NCBI RefSeq assembly: GCF_000170895.1
Contig: NZ_ABCS01000058.1
Span: 1-62,588, forward strand
DNA: 62,588 nucleotides
Direction: 5' to 3'
Source of the DNA: Plesiocystis pacifica SIR-1
GTDB taxonomy: Bacteria; Myxococcota_A; Polyangia; Nannocystales; Nannocystaceae
The notes under the pieces were generated by a model. That model was given only the letters and a program-made list of their open reading frames with translations. It had not been told where the DNA came from and searched no databases. Positions 35,227 through 44,159 of the stretch are shown piece by piece (within the stretch, counting starts at the first letter, position 1; every line of letters begins with the position of its first letter). A program made the translations under genes and the position numbers.

Positions 35227-36027
35227 TCAGTCGCGCTCGATCGGCCCGCCCAGGCGCTCGGCCAACCACACGATCACGGCCACCGACACGAGCCCCCAGA
35301 CGAGCCCCGCCAGCGTCCCCAGGGTCACGTCCAGCGCCGTGTGCACCCGCAGCAGCGGCCGCGTGTAGACCACCGCCAACGCCCACGCCGGGCTCCCCCA
35401 CACGAACACCGCGCGGCGCCAGCCCTGCGCCCACGCCAGCGCCAGCCCGGCCATCATCGCCGCGAAGGTCACCGCCGCCGTCGCGTGGCCCGAGGGCATG
35501 GAGTAGCCCGTCTCGTGAACCCAGTGCTCGCGCACGGCCTTCGTCAGCGCCGGGGTGCGCAGGTCGTCGAGTTCGCCAGCCAAAAAGTCGCGCCGCGCCT
35601 GCTTGTCGCCGAGGGCGTAGAAGTCCGCGGGCGTGTCGATGGCAGCCCCCAGCTCTCCCGCCTCGACCAGCGCGACGATGTTGGGGCGCGGCGCGGCCAG
35701 GGCCGGCTTGACCACGTGCTCGTTGAGCAGGGCGTTGCCGGCCAGGGTCACCCCCATGACCACCAAGATGGCCCCGGCCTCGACCGCCCGCCGACGCGCG
35801 CTCAAGCCCGGGCGCGAAGCCAGCACCGCGACCGCGAGCACGCACAAAGGCGGGAGGACGGTCCACGTCGCCATGTCCGAGACGCGCAGGACGACGAGCG
35901 CAAGGCCGCCGTCGAGGGCGATGGGCTCCGCCGGGAGCAGGAAGCTCAGCGCCGCGCCGACGAGCATGCTCGAGGCGATGAGGCCCCAGGTCTTGCGCGC
36001 GTCGGACCCGTCTGCGGACTCGACCAT
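35227..36027 (-). CDS. PAP2-family membrane phosphatase
   Basis: The 266-residue protein has six or so hydrophobic segments and the three PAP2 motifs: KPALAAPRP (K-x6-RP type), PSGHA, and a TRPLLRVHTALD (R-x5-H-x3-D) block. The family dephosphorylates lipid phosphates such as undecaprenyl pyrophosphate or phosphatidic acid, in the membrane. The insert of about 60 residues between motifs 1 and 2 is longer than usual and hydrophilic. It is divergent from the LRR gene. Confidence 0.85.
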   Translation of the reverse strand: MVESADGSDARKTWGLIASSMLVGAALSFLLPAEPIALDGGLALVVLRVSDMATWTVLPPLCVLAVAVLASRPGLSARRRAVEAGAILVVMGVTLAGNALLNEHVVKPALAAPRPNIVALVEAGELGAAIDTPADFYALGDKQARRDFLAGELDDLRTPALTKAVREHWVHETGYSMPSGHATAAVTFAAMMAGLALAWAQGWRRAVFVWGSPAWALAVVYTRPLLRVHTALDVTLGTLAGLVWGLVSVAVIVWLAERLGGPIERD

Positions 36028-36077
36028 GGACGCGCCAGGCTATCATCGCCCAGACTCGCGGGGCGAGGTTGCTGGAG

Positions 36078-37016
36078 ATGTCGAGAGCGAAATTTGAAAA
36101 GACCGTGAAGGGCAAAGCTTCCCAGGCAGGCTGGAAGCGGATCGTGAAGTTCATCAAGGGGCTCGAGGGCGAGGAGCGAGCCGAGGCCCTGGCGTTCGCG
36201 CAGGAACCCGTGCGCAGCTGGAGCCCTGGCGTGCGCCGCCTGGAGCTGAAGAGCAAGGAGCTCCCCCACCCTTGCTGGCCGCTCCTCGGTTCGGTGGCGA
36301 TCCGCGGGCGCTACGACGAAGCACGCTTCGAGCTCCCCGCCGACTCCGCCCACATCCGGGAGCTCTCGCTCCTGGGCTTCGACGGCCTCGAGGCGCTCGA
36401 CGGCCTCGAGCACTTCACCGGGCTGACCCACCTCTCGCTGTCCGGAGCCCTTCCCCGGGTCGACGCGCTCGCCAAGCTCACGGCCCTCGAGGAGCTCAGC
36501 CTCGAGGGCCTCTACAACCTGGACGACCTCCGCGCGCTGTCCGGCCTGTCGAAGCTCCGCACCCTCTCGCTCGCGCGCAAGGCCAAGGACCTGACGCCCC
36601 TCGCGGGGCTCGCCACGCTGCGCGAGCTGAGCCTCACGTGGCGCGAGGGAGCGCTCGAAGACAGCCTCGGGCTCAGCCAGCTCACCGGGCTGACCCACCT
36701 GTGGCTCCGCCGCAGCGCGGAGCTCACCACGCTCGACGCCCTCGAGCCCCTCGTCGAGCTCGAGCTGCTTCAGCTCTCGGGCTGCGAGCAGCTCGCGGAC
36801 ATCCGCGCGCTGGCGAAGCTGCCGAAGCTCCAGGTCCTCGACCTGGGCCAGTGCACCTCGCTGGTCGACCTCTCGCCGTTGCTCGCGTGCCCTGCCTTGA
36901 ACAACCTCGTCCTCGAAGGGGCGGAGGCCGTGGCCGTGCCCCCCGAAGTTGGGCGGATGTACGGCGACGCGCTGACCGCCTACCTGGACGTGCTCCGCGA
37001 CGCCGCGAGCTCCTGA
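36078..37016 (+). CDS. Leucine-rich-repeat protein
   Basis: The 312-residue protein has a basic, helical N-terminus of about 60 residues. At least eight LRRs of the form L-x-x-L-x-x-L-x-L follow, for example LTHLSLSGALP, LEELSLEGLYNL and LQVLDLGQCTSL. No signal or membrane segment is seen, so it is probably cytoplasmic and binds a protein partner. ATG 36078 is preferred over the TTG at 36069, and a gagg site precedes it. The stop is 3 bp from the stop of the convergent gene. Confidence 0.85.
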   Translation: MSRAKFEKTVKGKASQAGWKRIVKFIKGLEGEERAEALAFAQEPVRSWSPGVRRLELKSKELPHPCWPLLGSVAIRGRYDEARFELPADSAHIRELSLLGFDGLEALDGLEHFTGLTHLSLSGALPRVDALAKLTALEELSLEGLYNLDDLRALSGLSKLRTLSLARKAKDLTPLAGLATLRELSLTWREGALEDSLGLSQLTGLTHLWLRRSAELTTLDALEPLVELELLQLSGCEQLADIRALAKLPKLQVLDLGQCTSLVDLSPLLACPALNNLVLEGAEAVAVPPEVGRMYGDALTAYLDVLRDAASS

Positions 37017-37019
37017 AGC

Positions 37020-38777
37020 TCACTCCTTCGGCGCCGTCGGATCCTCGGCGATCAAGCCCGCCACCTGCAAGCGCGTGGGCCCCTCGCCCGGCGGGTAGCC
37101 GGGCTCCCCCAACAGCTCGACGATCGGCGACATCCCATGGAAGGGGCGCAGCTGCGCGAGCAGGCGCTCGCAGTCCCGGGCTGCAGGGACGAAGTACTGG
37201 TACTGCGTCGCCCGATCCACGCAGTAGACGTAGGCATCGGCCGCCTGCTCGACCAAGGGGACGCTGACGTCCTGGAGGGCCTCGCAGTAGCTCTCGACCT
37301 GGTCCCGGCTTCGCAGCCCCCGCGGCACGGCCGCGCCGGCAAGCTGCTCACCGAAAGAGAGCGAGACCATCCCCGAGCGATGCGCGGCCGTCAGGGTCCA
37401 CTCGAGGCTGCGCGTCGACCGGACCTCGGCGTAGGCCTCGCGCAGCTCCCCGCCGCGGCGCAGCTTGTCCTCCAAGAAGCGGCCGAGCTCGCGCTGTGAC
37501 TCGTCGCGGCGGCGCACGGCCGCGCGGTAGGCCTCCCGGTCCGCCTTCGAGACTCCGTCCCCCTCAGGGCGCGCGGGGGCGTGAAAGTCGAGCGCCGAGG
37601 GCATCGCCATGGCGAGGTAGTCCTCCAGCGCCGCGTCGGCCCGGTAGACCAGCGCCATGGCCCAGGCGTCGGCGAAGGCCTGGGCGCGGCGCGGGTCCTC
37701 GGCGGGGATCTCGATCTTCCGCCCGCCCTGCCGGACCAGCTTCAGGATCTTGGTGAAGCGCGTCTGCGCCCGCTCGGCCAGGCGAGCCTTGCGTTTGTGC
37801 CGGGTGTACACGCCCAGCGACGCGTCGCCGCAGCGCTTGGGCCGACGCCAAGTCGACTCGGCCAGCGCCGCCGTGGCTGGCGGCGACCAGTCGCGCCGCC
37901 GAGTCTTCCCCGCGGCGCGGGCCTCGACGCGCGCCTGGGCCTCCTCGAGCGCCCGCGCGCTCGGGTGCGGCGCCTTCCGGCGAAGGGTCACGCACAGATC
38001 GAGGAGCAGCGGCTCCGAGCACGAGCTCCGCCAGTCGATCTGCGCGATGACGGCCTCGGCGTGCACGCGCCGATCCAAGCCTCCCTTGCTGCCGTAGACC
38101 TCGAGATACTTCTCGGCGTACGCGCGTCGCTTGCGATCGGACTCGAGCTGCGCCTGCCAGGACCACACCATCGCCGCCGCGCGCTTGGGATCCTTGCGTT
38201 TGTACAGCCGCACCCACGCGTCGAGGTTGGCCTTGGCGGCCTCCTCGTCGCCGAGCCCGAGGCGGAACAGGTAGGCGTTGTTGAGGGCGGGCGCGGCCGC
38301 GAGGTCCTTGGGAAACTCGGCGGCGCCCTGCTCGTAGAGCGCCGCCGAGTCCTCGAACTTCGCCACGGCCTGCATGATCTCGGCCAGGTAGAACAGGGTG
38401 TCGCGGCGATAGTCGCTGGTCGGGAAGCGCTCGAGCATGCGCTCGCGCAGCTCGACCTCCCGCGCGTGGAGCCCCGCCGCGCCGGCGCACTCGGCCGCGT
38501 TCCACAGCAGCATGTCAGCCCGATCGCTGTCGGGGTAGGCCTCGTAGAGCGCCACGTGGGCCTCGGCGCAGCGCTCGAAGCCCTCTGGGTCGCCCCCCTC
38601 CTCGCCGAGGGAGTGGCGCCTCCCCGCTTCGCGGTGGCCCCAGGCCTCGCGTAGCGCCTCCTGCGTCGGCCCCTCCGCGCTCGAGGGCTCCTGAGCTCTG
38701 GCCTCGCCCGGGCGCAACGACGCGACGACGCCCAAACAAAGCCCCAGGACGACCCCCACTCGCGCGACCCTCGACAC
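37020..38777 (-). CDS. Exported TPR-like repeat protein
   Basis: About 585 residues. The N-terminus (VARVGVVLGLCLGVVASL, then ARAQ) is a signal peptide. Helical repeats with TPR-like spacing follow (AAECAGAAGLHAREVELRER, FEDSAALYEQGAAEFPKDL). The C-terminal half is helical with several cysteines and has no clear family. A role in periplasmic protein assembly is a guess. A TTG start at 38795 is possible; the GTG at 38777 gives the compact signal. Confidence 0.7.
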   Translation of the reverse strand: MSRVARVGVVLGLCLGVVASLRPGEARAQEPSSAEGPTQEALREAWGHREAGRRHSLGEEGGDPEGFERCAEAHVALYEAYPDSDRADMLLWNAAECAGAAGLHAREVELRERMLERFPTSDYRRDTLFYLAEIMQAVAKFEDSAALYEQGAAEFPKDLAAAPALNNAYLFRLGLGDEEAAKANLDAWVRLYKRKDPKRAAAMVWSWQAQLESDRKRRAYAEKYLEVYGSKGGLDRRVHAEAVIAQIDWRSSCSEPLLLDLCVTLRRKAPHPSARALEEAQARVEARAAGKTRRRDWSPPATAALAESTWRRPKRCGDASLGVYTRHKRKARLAERAQTRFTKILKLVRQGGRKIEIPAEDPRRAQAFADAWAMALVYRADAALEDYLAMAMPSALDFHAPARPEGDGVSKADREAYRAAVRRRDESQRELGRFLEDKLRRGGELREAYAEVRSTRSLEWTLTAAHRSGMVSLSFGEQLAGAAVPRGLRSRDQVESYCEALQDVSVPLVEQAADAYVYCVDRATQYQYFVPAARDCERLLAQLRPFHGMSPIVELLGEPGYPPGEGPTRLQVAGLIAEDPTAPKE

Positions 38778-38838
38778 CCCTCCACCATGGGGCAAAGCGC
38801 CGGTCCACGCAATCGCCGCGCCATGTTAGATCGTCGCC

Positions 38839-39378
38839 ATGCGTGTCCGAGCGCCCCACGACGGCCCCGCGTGGCGCCCCGGCTTTTGCCCGCCGGCCCC
38901 GCCCCAGGGCGACGCGCTGTGGCTGACTCCCCTCGCCCCCCACCTCGCCGAGCTCGACCTCGCCGCGTTCACGAGCTGCCGCGCTCGCCTGGCCGCGGAG
39001 CTCGACTGGAACGGCTGGCCGCCGGAGGGCTTTGGCCTCGACGACAACCGCCGCGATCTGGCCGAGCACTACCGCGAGTACGAGCGCCGCGAGGCCTACG
39101 CCTACTCCCTGCTCCGCGCCCGGCGATGCATCGGCTGCGTCTACGTCGAGCCGTGGACCACGGGGGCGCAGCTCGCCTTTTGGGTCATCGACGAGGCCCT
39201 GCCCGAGACCGCCGCCCTCCTCGGGGCCGTGCTCGACTGGCTCGCGACCTGGCCGTTCGAGGCCGTCGTCGTCCCCTTGCGTCCCTGGAACGAGCGCGAC
39301 CAGGCGACCCTCACCGCCCTCGGGCTCGCGCCCTGCGAAGGCCCCGAAGGCCACCGCAGCTTCGTCAGTAGGAGCTGA
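38839..39378 (+). CDS. GNAT-type N-acetyltransferase
   Basis: The 179-residue protein resembles the RimJ/RimL branch of GNAT enzymes: LTPLAPHLAELDLAAFTSCR at the N-terminus, then CIGCVYVEP, LAFWVIDEAL and a PWNERDQATLTALGLAP segment that fits the acyl-CoA-side helix. The acetyl acceptor is unknown. The match is moderate because the pyrophosphate loop is degenerate. It sits 3 bp before the next gene and likely shares its transcript. Confidence 0.65.
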   Translation: MRVRAPHDGPAWRPGFCPPAPPQGDALWLTPLAPHLAELDLAAFTSCRARLAAELDWNGWPPEGFGLDDNRRDLAEHYREYERREAYAYSLLRARRCIGCVYVEPWTTGAQLAFWVIDEALPETAALLGAVLDWLATWPFEAVVVPLRPWNERDQATLTALGLAPCEGPEGHRSFVSRS

Positions 39379-39381
39379 AGC

Positions 39382-39993
39382 ATGTCCGACGCCGACGACG
39401 ATCCCCTGGCCGACTTCAACGCCGCCGCGCGTCGACGCAAGCGCCTCGCCCTCGCAGGCCTCGCGGCCCTCGGCGCCGCGCTCCTCGGCCTGCGCACCTG
39501 GTGGGTCGCCACCGCCCTCCCTGGCCTCGAGGACGAAGCCGTCGACGCGGCCACGCAGGCCATGGACGGCCTCCACACCGTCCCCGACGATCAGCGCGCC
39601 GCCCTGGCCGCCCTGGCCTTCGCCGAGCTCGAGGAAGAGCGCCTGCCCCTGCCCATGCTCGAGGCCTTCCGGGCCGTCGCCGCCGTCGCCCCCAGCCAGG
39701 TCAGCCTCGTCGCCCTCGAGCCCTTCGCCCACGACGCCGACTCCCTCGCGGCCTGGTCCGTGGTCTGCGACGCCGGCCCCGAGGCCATCACCACCTACGT
39801 GGCCAACGGCGACATCGACCAGCTGTTCGCCGACTGCTCCCTCGGCCGCTGGAGCCTCATCGACGGGCACGCGGCGCGGCGCGTCAGCGGCGGGCGCCTC
39901 GTCCTCGCCCACGCGGCGTGGGGCTGGCTCGTCGACCATCACTCCGAGACCGAGCTCGAGCGCCGGATCTTGCGGGTGTTCGTGCAGGGCTGA
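39382..39993 (+). CDS. Single-pass membrane protein, unknown
   Basis: The 203-residue protein has a short acidic/basic N-terminus and one membrane segment (LALAGLAALGAALLGL, about residues 22-37). An extracytoplasmic Ala-rich domain follows, containing HEAT-like helices and two cysteines. I recognise no family. It follows the GNAT gene by 3 bp with an aggagctgaagc ribosome site. Confidence 0.65.
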   Translation: MSDADDDPLADFNAAARRRKRLALAGLAALGAALLGLRTWWVATALPGLEDEAVDAATQAMDGLHTVPDDQRAALAALAFAELEEERLPLPMLEAFRAVAAVAPSQVSLVALEPFAHDADSLAAWSVVCDAGPEAITTYVANGDIDQLFADCSLGRWSLIDGHAARRVSGGRLVLAHAAWGWLVDHHSETELERRILRVFVQG

Positions 39994-40079
39994 GTCGCGC
40001 GCCTCGTAATCCCGCCGTAATGTGGATCCTCTCCGTACGTGGGGAGGCTTCCCGCGCCGCGCCGCGCCACACTCCCGGG

Positions 40080-41144
40080 GTGCCCCGTCTTTCCAAGCGG
40101 ACTGCCCGCGCCAGCCTGTGCCTCTCCCTGATCCTCGCCGCTGCCGGCTGCGACTCGGACGCGGCCCCCACAGCCTCGGAGAACGCGTCCGCTCCGAAGC
40201 CCGAGGCCAGCAAGACCCAAGAGAGCAAGACCCAAGAGAGCAAGGCCGAGCCCGCCCCGCCTCGGGACACGCGCCCCATCGCCGAGCAGCTCAACGCGCT
40301 GACCGAGGGCAAGCACCACGAGGATCTCGAGCTCGACAACAGCGCGCGCCTGGCCCTGCTCGAGCGCGGACTCGAGAGCTTCCTGGCGGCGCGGCCGGGC
40401 CTCGACCCCGACGACGCGGCCACCCAGCGCGCGGCCATCGACGCCTTCATCGAGTGGGCCGACCCCCTCGTCGGGCGCCTGGACCTCGACGCCATCGAGG
40501 GCACGAGCGCGACCAGCCTCGAGTACGCCATGGGCTACGAGCACGACCTCTCGGCCGCGGAGCGCGAGCGCCTCGACGCGCTCTCGGCCCTCGGCGTGGG
40601 CTTTTACGAGGGCGACGAGATGATCACCGCGGCCACCCTCGACTACGCGGGCCTGCGCGAGCACCTCAGCCCCGCGCTCTCGCCCCAGGGCCAGGCCTAC
40701 CTCGAGCTCCGGGGCTACGCCGAGGACCTCACCGGCCGGCCCAGCCCGGCGTGGGTGCGCCTGCGCGAGGGCGCGACCGTCGACGGGCCGGCCCAGCTCG
40801 CCAAGTGGACCGCCCTCGCCGAGGGCCCCTCGGGCGAGGTCTGGGGCGACCAAGAGCGCAGCCGCGCGGTGCTCTCGACCTACCTCGAGCGCTGCGCGAC
40901 CATCGAGCACACCTACTTCCTCGAGTGCACCGTGGAGCCCGAGCTGCGCGCCTCCTACGAGGCCTTCATCGCCGCGCACTCGGGCACCCCCGAGGCCGCC
41001 GCCGTCGAGACCTTCCTCGCCGGCGCCAAGGCGCGGGGCTTCCACATCACCAAGGAGCGGGCCTTCTACGGCCTGCTCGACAAGGCGATGGCCGAAGCCG
41101 AGCGTTGGGCGCCTGCGGTGAAACCCGACGCGGGCGGCGATTGA
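40080..41144 (+). CDS. Lipoprotein, helical, unknown function
   Basis: The 354-residue protein (GTG at 40080) has the lipobox ILAAAGC. A short Lys/Glu/Gln linker follows with a direct repeat (KTQES twice, from a 15-bp repeat). The body is mostly helical and acidic, and I recognise no family. The GTG start gives a normal 20-25 residue signal, while the ATG at 40020 would add 20 non-signal residues. Confidence 0.65.
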   Translation: MPRLSKRTARASLCLSLILAAAGCDSDAAPTASENASAPKPEASKTQESKTQESKAEPAPPRDTRPIAEQLNALTEGKHHEDLELDNSARLALLERGLESFLAARPGLDPDDAATQRAAIDAFIEWADPLVGRLDLDAIEGTSATSLEYAMGYEHDLSAAERERLDALSALGVGFYEGDEMITAATLDYAGLREHLSPALSPQGQAYLELRGYAEDLTGRPSPAWVRLREGATVDGPAQLAKWTALAEGPSGEVWGDQERSRAVLSTYLERCATIEHTYFLECTVEPELRASYEAFIAAHSGTPEAAAVETFLAGAKARGFHITKERAFYGLLDKAMAEAERWAPAVKPDAGGD

Positions 41145-41174
41145 GCTTCGGCGCAGCGGAGGCTACAAGGCCTC

Positions 41175-41600
41175 ATGGCCGGGGAGCTCATCGAGGTCGC
41201 TCCGAACCTGCGCGTGTTCGTGCGGGGGCTGGTTGCACGGCAACGTCGTGATGATCACCCGCGGCGCGCAGGCCCCGGTGCTCATCGACACCGGCTACTG
41301 CACCGGGATCGCCGAGCTCATCGAGGCCTTCGAGGCCGCGACGGGCCAGCCCATCGCGGCGCTGCGCGACATCCTGCTCACCCACGTGCACAGCGATCAC
41401 GCGGGCGGATGCGCCGAGCTCCAGCGGCGCTACGGATGCCGCGTGCACGCCAGCGCCGTGTGCCGCAGCTTGATCGAAGCTTGGGACGAACGTCACCTGA
41501 AGGAACTGGCGTTCCCCTCGCAGGGCTCGAGCGGCACCAGCTCTTGTCCGTTCGAGACGGACGCCTGTCCCCCGGCCAGGCCATCCGCTCGGAGTCGTAG
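41175..41600 (+). pseudogene. Metallo-beta-lactamase-fold fragment, frameshifted and truncated
   Basis: The N-terminal segment MAGELIEVAPNLRVFVRG reads in one frame. The next part, LHGNVVMITRG through LTHVHSDHAGG (the HxHxDH zinc motif), is in a second frame. The shift falls at a G run (41222-41226). The tail DGRLSPGQAIRSES fits the first frame again, which implies a second shift near 41500. About half of a normal MBL protein is missing at the 3' end, where the next gene starts at 41607. It is probably a non-functional remnant; the G-run shift could be a sequencing error, but the missing half is not. Confidence 0.7.
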
Positions 41601-41606
41601 CCCGGC

Positions 41607-43217
41607 ATGAACGGGGAGATGGACGGGGCGCTCACCGCCAAGCTGACCGAGGCCGAGCGGCTCCTGCGTGCGCGCCGGGGCGACGCGGCCCTCGGGGCTC
41701 TGCTCGCGGCCTGGGCCGAGCTCCGGGCGCCCGAGCTCGCGGCGCAGATCGAGGCCCTGTCCGACGCCCTCGCGGCCCAGCGACCCCGAACCCTGGGCGC
41801 GCTCCGGCCCGGCGAACGTCACCAGCGATGGCTCGAGCAGGCCGCCGAGGCCGACCCCGTCGCCCTCCCCGAGCTCCTCGAGCACCTCACCGACGACAAC
41901 GCCGTCCGCTCTCGAGAGCGCGTCCTCGCCCTCGCCGCGCGCCGCCCCGACCCGCGCATCGCCGCGCGGGTGCTCGACTGCATCGAGCGGCCGCCCTACA
42001 CCTCCGCCGGCAAGTTCTGGACCCAGGTCCACCGCCTGCTCCCGCGCCACGCCGACCCGCGGGTCATCCGGCGACTCGAGCGAGCGACCGTCGCCCTGGA
42101 CACGAGCATGGGCGAGCGACTCGAGCGCATGCGCGAGCGCAGCATCCTGCGCGTGCGCGAGGCTCTGGCGCCTCTCGCTACCCGGCCAGGCGAAGCCCAG
42201 ACCAAGCAGCTCGCGCGCGTCGCCGAAGCCGTCGAGGCCCTCGCCGCCGCGAGCCTCGACGCCGAGGCCCAAGCCCGCGCGCTCCTCGACGCCGTCCATG
42301 CCAACCCCGGCGCGCTCGAGCACCGCCAGATCTACGCGGACTGGCTGCTGTCCCGCGGCGACCCCCGGGGCGAGTTCATCGCCCTGCAGCTCGCCGAGAT
42401 CCACGGCCGCGCGACCCGGACCCACAAAGCCCGCGCCAACGCCTTGCTCCGCGAGCACGGCAGCGCGTGGATCGGCACGCTCGGCCCGGCGCTGGTCCAG
42501 CGCGACCGCGCGTTCCGAGGCGGCTTCCTGCACGCCGCCCGGGTCACGAGCAAGGCCTTCGAGCTCGAGGCCATCGCCGACGATCCCACCTGGTCGACGG
42601 TCGAGGTGCTCCTCAACCCGCCCCTGGCCCTGCTCGAGCGCGCCCCCTTGCCCGCCCTGCGCGAGCTCGGCCTCGACGCCTTCCTCGCCCCGCAGCTGTT
42701 CGCCACGCGCCGCCGCGGTCGACCGCGCTGGCCCGGCGTCGAGACCCTCCGCCTCGAGCTCCAGGACAGCTGGCGCAACCTCGCCCTCGACCGCGACGGC
42801 AACCTGTCCGCCGCCTTCCTCGTCGGCCTGGCTCGCTGCCTCCCCCTCCCCAAGCTCGAGCACCTGCGCCTGCGCTCGGAGCTCGACCTCCCCACCCCGC
42901 AGGTCCGCTCGATGCTCGCCGGCCCCCTGGGCCAGCGCCTGCGCAGCCTCGAGCTGGTCCTCGCCAACACCGACGCCGACGCCCTCCCCGGCCTCGTCAG
43001 CGTGCTCGAGCGCTCCTGCCCCGCGCTCGAGCGCGCCTTCTTGTCCCCCCGCCCCGGCAAGCGCGAGGGCCTGACCCTGCGCCGCGCGGCCAGGGAGTGG
43101 ACCGCCCTGGAGCTCGACTTGCCGAGCGACGGCATGCACGGCCCCAGCCGGGCGCTGCGTCGCGTCGCCCGAGACCTCGCGGCGACCCGAGGCCTCGAGC
43201 TCGTCGAGCGCCGGTGA
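41607..43217 (+). CDS. TIGR02996 repeat-companion domain protein, second copy
   Basis: The 536-residue protein is organised like the gene at 32217-33911. It has a helical first half, a TIGR02996 block at about residues 225-265 (LLDAVHANPGALEHRQIYAD and GDPRGEFIALQ), and an LRR-like second half (LRELGLDAFLAP, LEHLRLRSELDLP). It starts 7 bp after the MBL remnant's stop. An alternative Met lies four codons downstream. A hairpin of family 2 follows directly after the stop. Confidence 0.8.
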   Translation: MNGEMDGALTAKLTEAERLLRARRGDAALGALLAAWAELRAPELAAQIEALSDALAAQRPRTLGALRPGERHQRWLEQAAEADPVALPELLEHLTDDNAVRSRERVLALAARRPDPRIAARVLDCIERPPYTSAGKFWTQVHRLLPRHADPRVIRRLERATVALDTSMGERLERMRERSILRVREALAPLATRPGEAQTKQLARVAEAVEALAAASLDAEAQARALLDAVHANPGALEHRQIYADWLLSRGDPRGEFIALQLAEIHGRATRTHKARANALLREHGSAWIGTLGPALVQRDRAFRGGFLHAARVTSKAFELEAIADDPTWSTVEVLLNPPLALLERAPLPALRELGLDAFLAPQLFATRRRGRPRWPGVETLRLELQDSWRNLALDRDGNLSAAFLVGLARCLPLPKLEHLRLRSELDLPTPQVRSMLAGPLGQRLRSLELVLANTDADALPGLVSVLERSCPALERAFLSPRPGKREGLTLRRAAREWTALELDLPSDGMHGPSRALRRVARDLAATRGLELVERR

Positions 43218-43286
43218 GTCGTGGACGTGGGGCAGGGAGGGCGTGGCGTCGTCCACGACGGCAATGGCGTCGTCCACGACGGCAAA
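43218..43286. repeat. Hairpin element, family 2, locus B, with duplicated arm
   Basis: The arms gtcgtggacg (43218-43227) and cgtccacgac (43250-43259) pair perfectly with a 22-nt loop, matching locus A at 26328-26369 in inverse orientation. A further 21-bp copy of the right-arm region repeats at 43266-43286. It lies between the convergent TIGR02996 and ATP-grasp genes. Confidence 0.85.
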
Positions 43287-43298
43287 GTAGACAGAGGC

Positions 43299-44075
43299 TC
43301 ACGCGCGCTCGCTGACCGCGGCGACGATCGCCGAGAGCTCCGCGGCGTAAAAGCCCGAGCTGTTGAAGCCGTTGAACTCGACCACGTAGAGCCCCGAGCC
43401 CGAGCGCGCGATGTCGACGACCACCACCGGCGCAGGCGAGCCGCGAGCGAGCAAGGCCTCGGTGAACGCGACGACCTCCCCGGGCAGATCGGGCGAGACC
43501 TCGAGGCGCTGGTAGCTGCGGTAGTGGCTGCCCGCGACGACGCGACCGTCGACGACGAAGGTCCGCCACTCGTCGCTCAAGCCGACGGGCTCGGCGAGCA
43601 TCAGCTTGGTGTCCGGGTCCATGGACGCGTCTTCCAGGGCGAGGACCCGCCGCGCCCAGGCGACCAGGGCCGCCCCCGAGTCGACCTGGCCCGCGATGAG
43701 CTTGGAGTCCGCGCTCGGCCGGCAAAAGCGAAGGGCCTCGGAGTTCGCCAGCTCCGCGTCCGCGGCGAGCTCCTCGAGGCTCAAAAAGCGCGCGTCCACG
43801 TTGAGCATGTGGGCGCCGTAGCGCTCGATCCAGCTCGCGTAGTCGTCGTCGAGGGCCCAGGCTCCCGGTCGCCAGCGTCCGTCGCGGACCACGGAGTCGA
43901 TCAAGCTCGAGCTGCCGTAGAACACCGTCGCCTCGTCGGTGTCGAGCTCGGGCGCCGCGTCGGAGAAGGGTGGGCGCACGATCGGCGCGACCGCGTGGCC
44001 CTGGGCGCGACACACCGCCGCGAGGGCTTCGGCGTCGGAGCGGCTGCCGAGGTTGGTCTGGATGGCCCAGCGCAC
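43299..44075 (-). CDS. ATP-grasp protein, R2K clade
   Basis: The 258-residue protein (GTG start at 44075) has the compact ATP-grasp arrangement of the R2K group. SADSKLIAGQVDSG is in the lid region, DEWRTFVVDGRVVAGSHYR supplies the central strands, and VVVDIARSG plus VVEFNGFNSSGFY supplies the metal/ATP residues. This clade is predicted to make amide or peptide bonds, often in tailoring or conflict systems; the substrate is unknown. A second, frameshifted member of the same clade is at 46155. The upstream AT-rich region is shared with a TetR gene. Confidence 0.8.
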   Translation of the reverse strand: MRWAIQTNLGSRSDAEALAAVCRAQGHAVAPIVRPPFSDAAPELDTDEATVFYGSSSLIDSVVRDGRWRPGAWALDDDYASWIERYGAHMLNVDARFLSLEELAADAELANSEALRFCRPSADSKLIAGQVDSGAALVAWARRVLALEDASMDPDTKLMLAEPVGLSDEWRTFVVDGRVVAGSHYRSYQRLEVSPDLPGEVVAFTEALLARGSPAPVVVVDIARSGSGLYVVEFNGFNSSGFYAAELSAIVAAVSERA

Positions 44076-44137
44076 GGGCGAAACGCTAGCAGCGCCGCAG
44101 CGCTCGTCACGGAGACCTTGACAGCTCACTCATAATA

Positions 44138-44151
44138 AATGAACATTCATT
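44138..44151. promoter_or_regulatory. 14-bp palindrome upstream of the TetR operon
   Basis: aatgaa-ca-ttcatt is perfectly symmetric and lies 9 bp before the TetR GTG in a locally AT-rich patch (44130-44158). TetR regulators usually bind such sites, so autoregulation of the operon is likely. This is inference. Confidence 0.6.
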
Positions 44152-44159
44152 CATAATCT

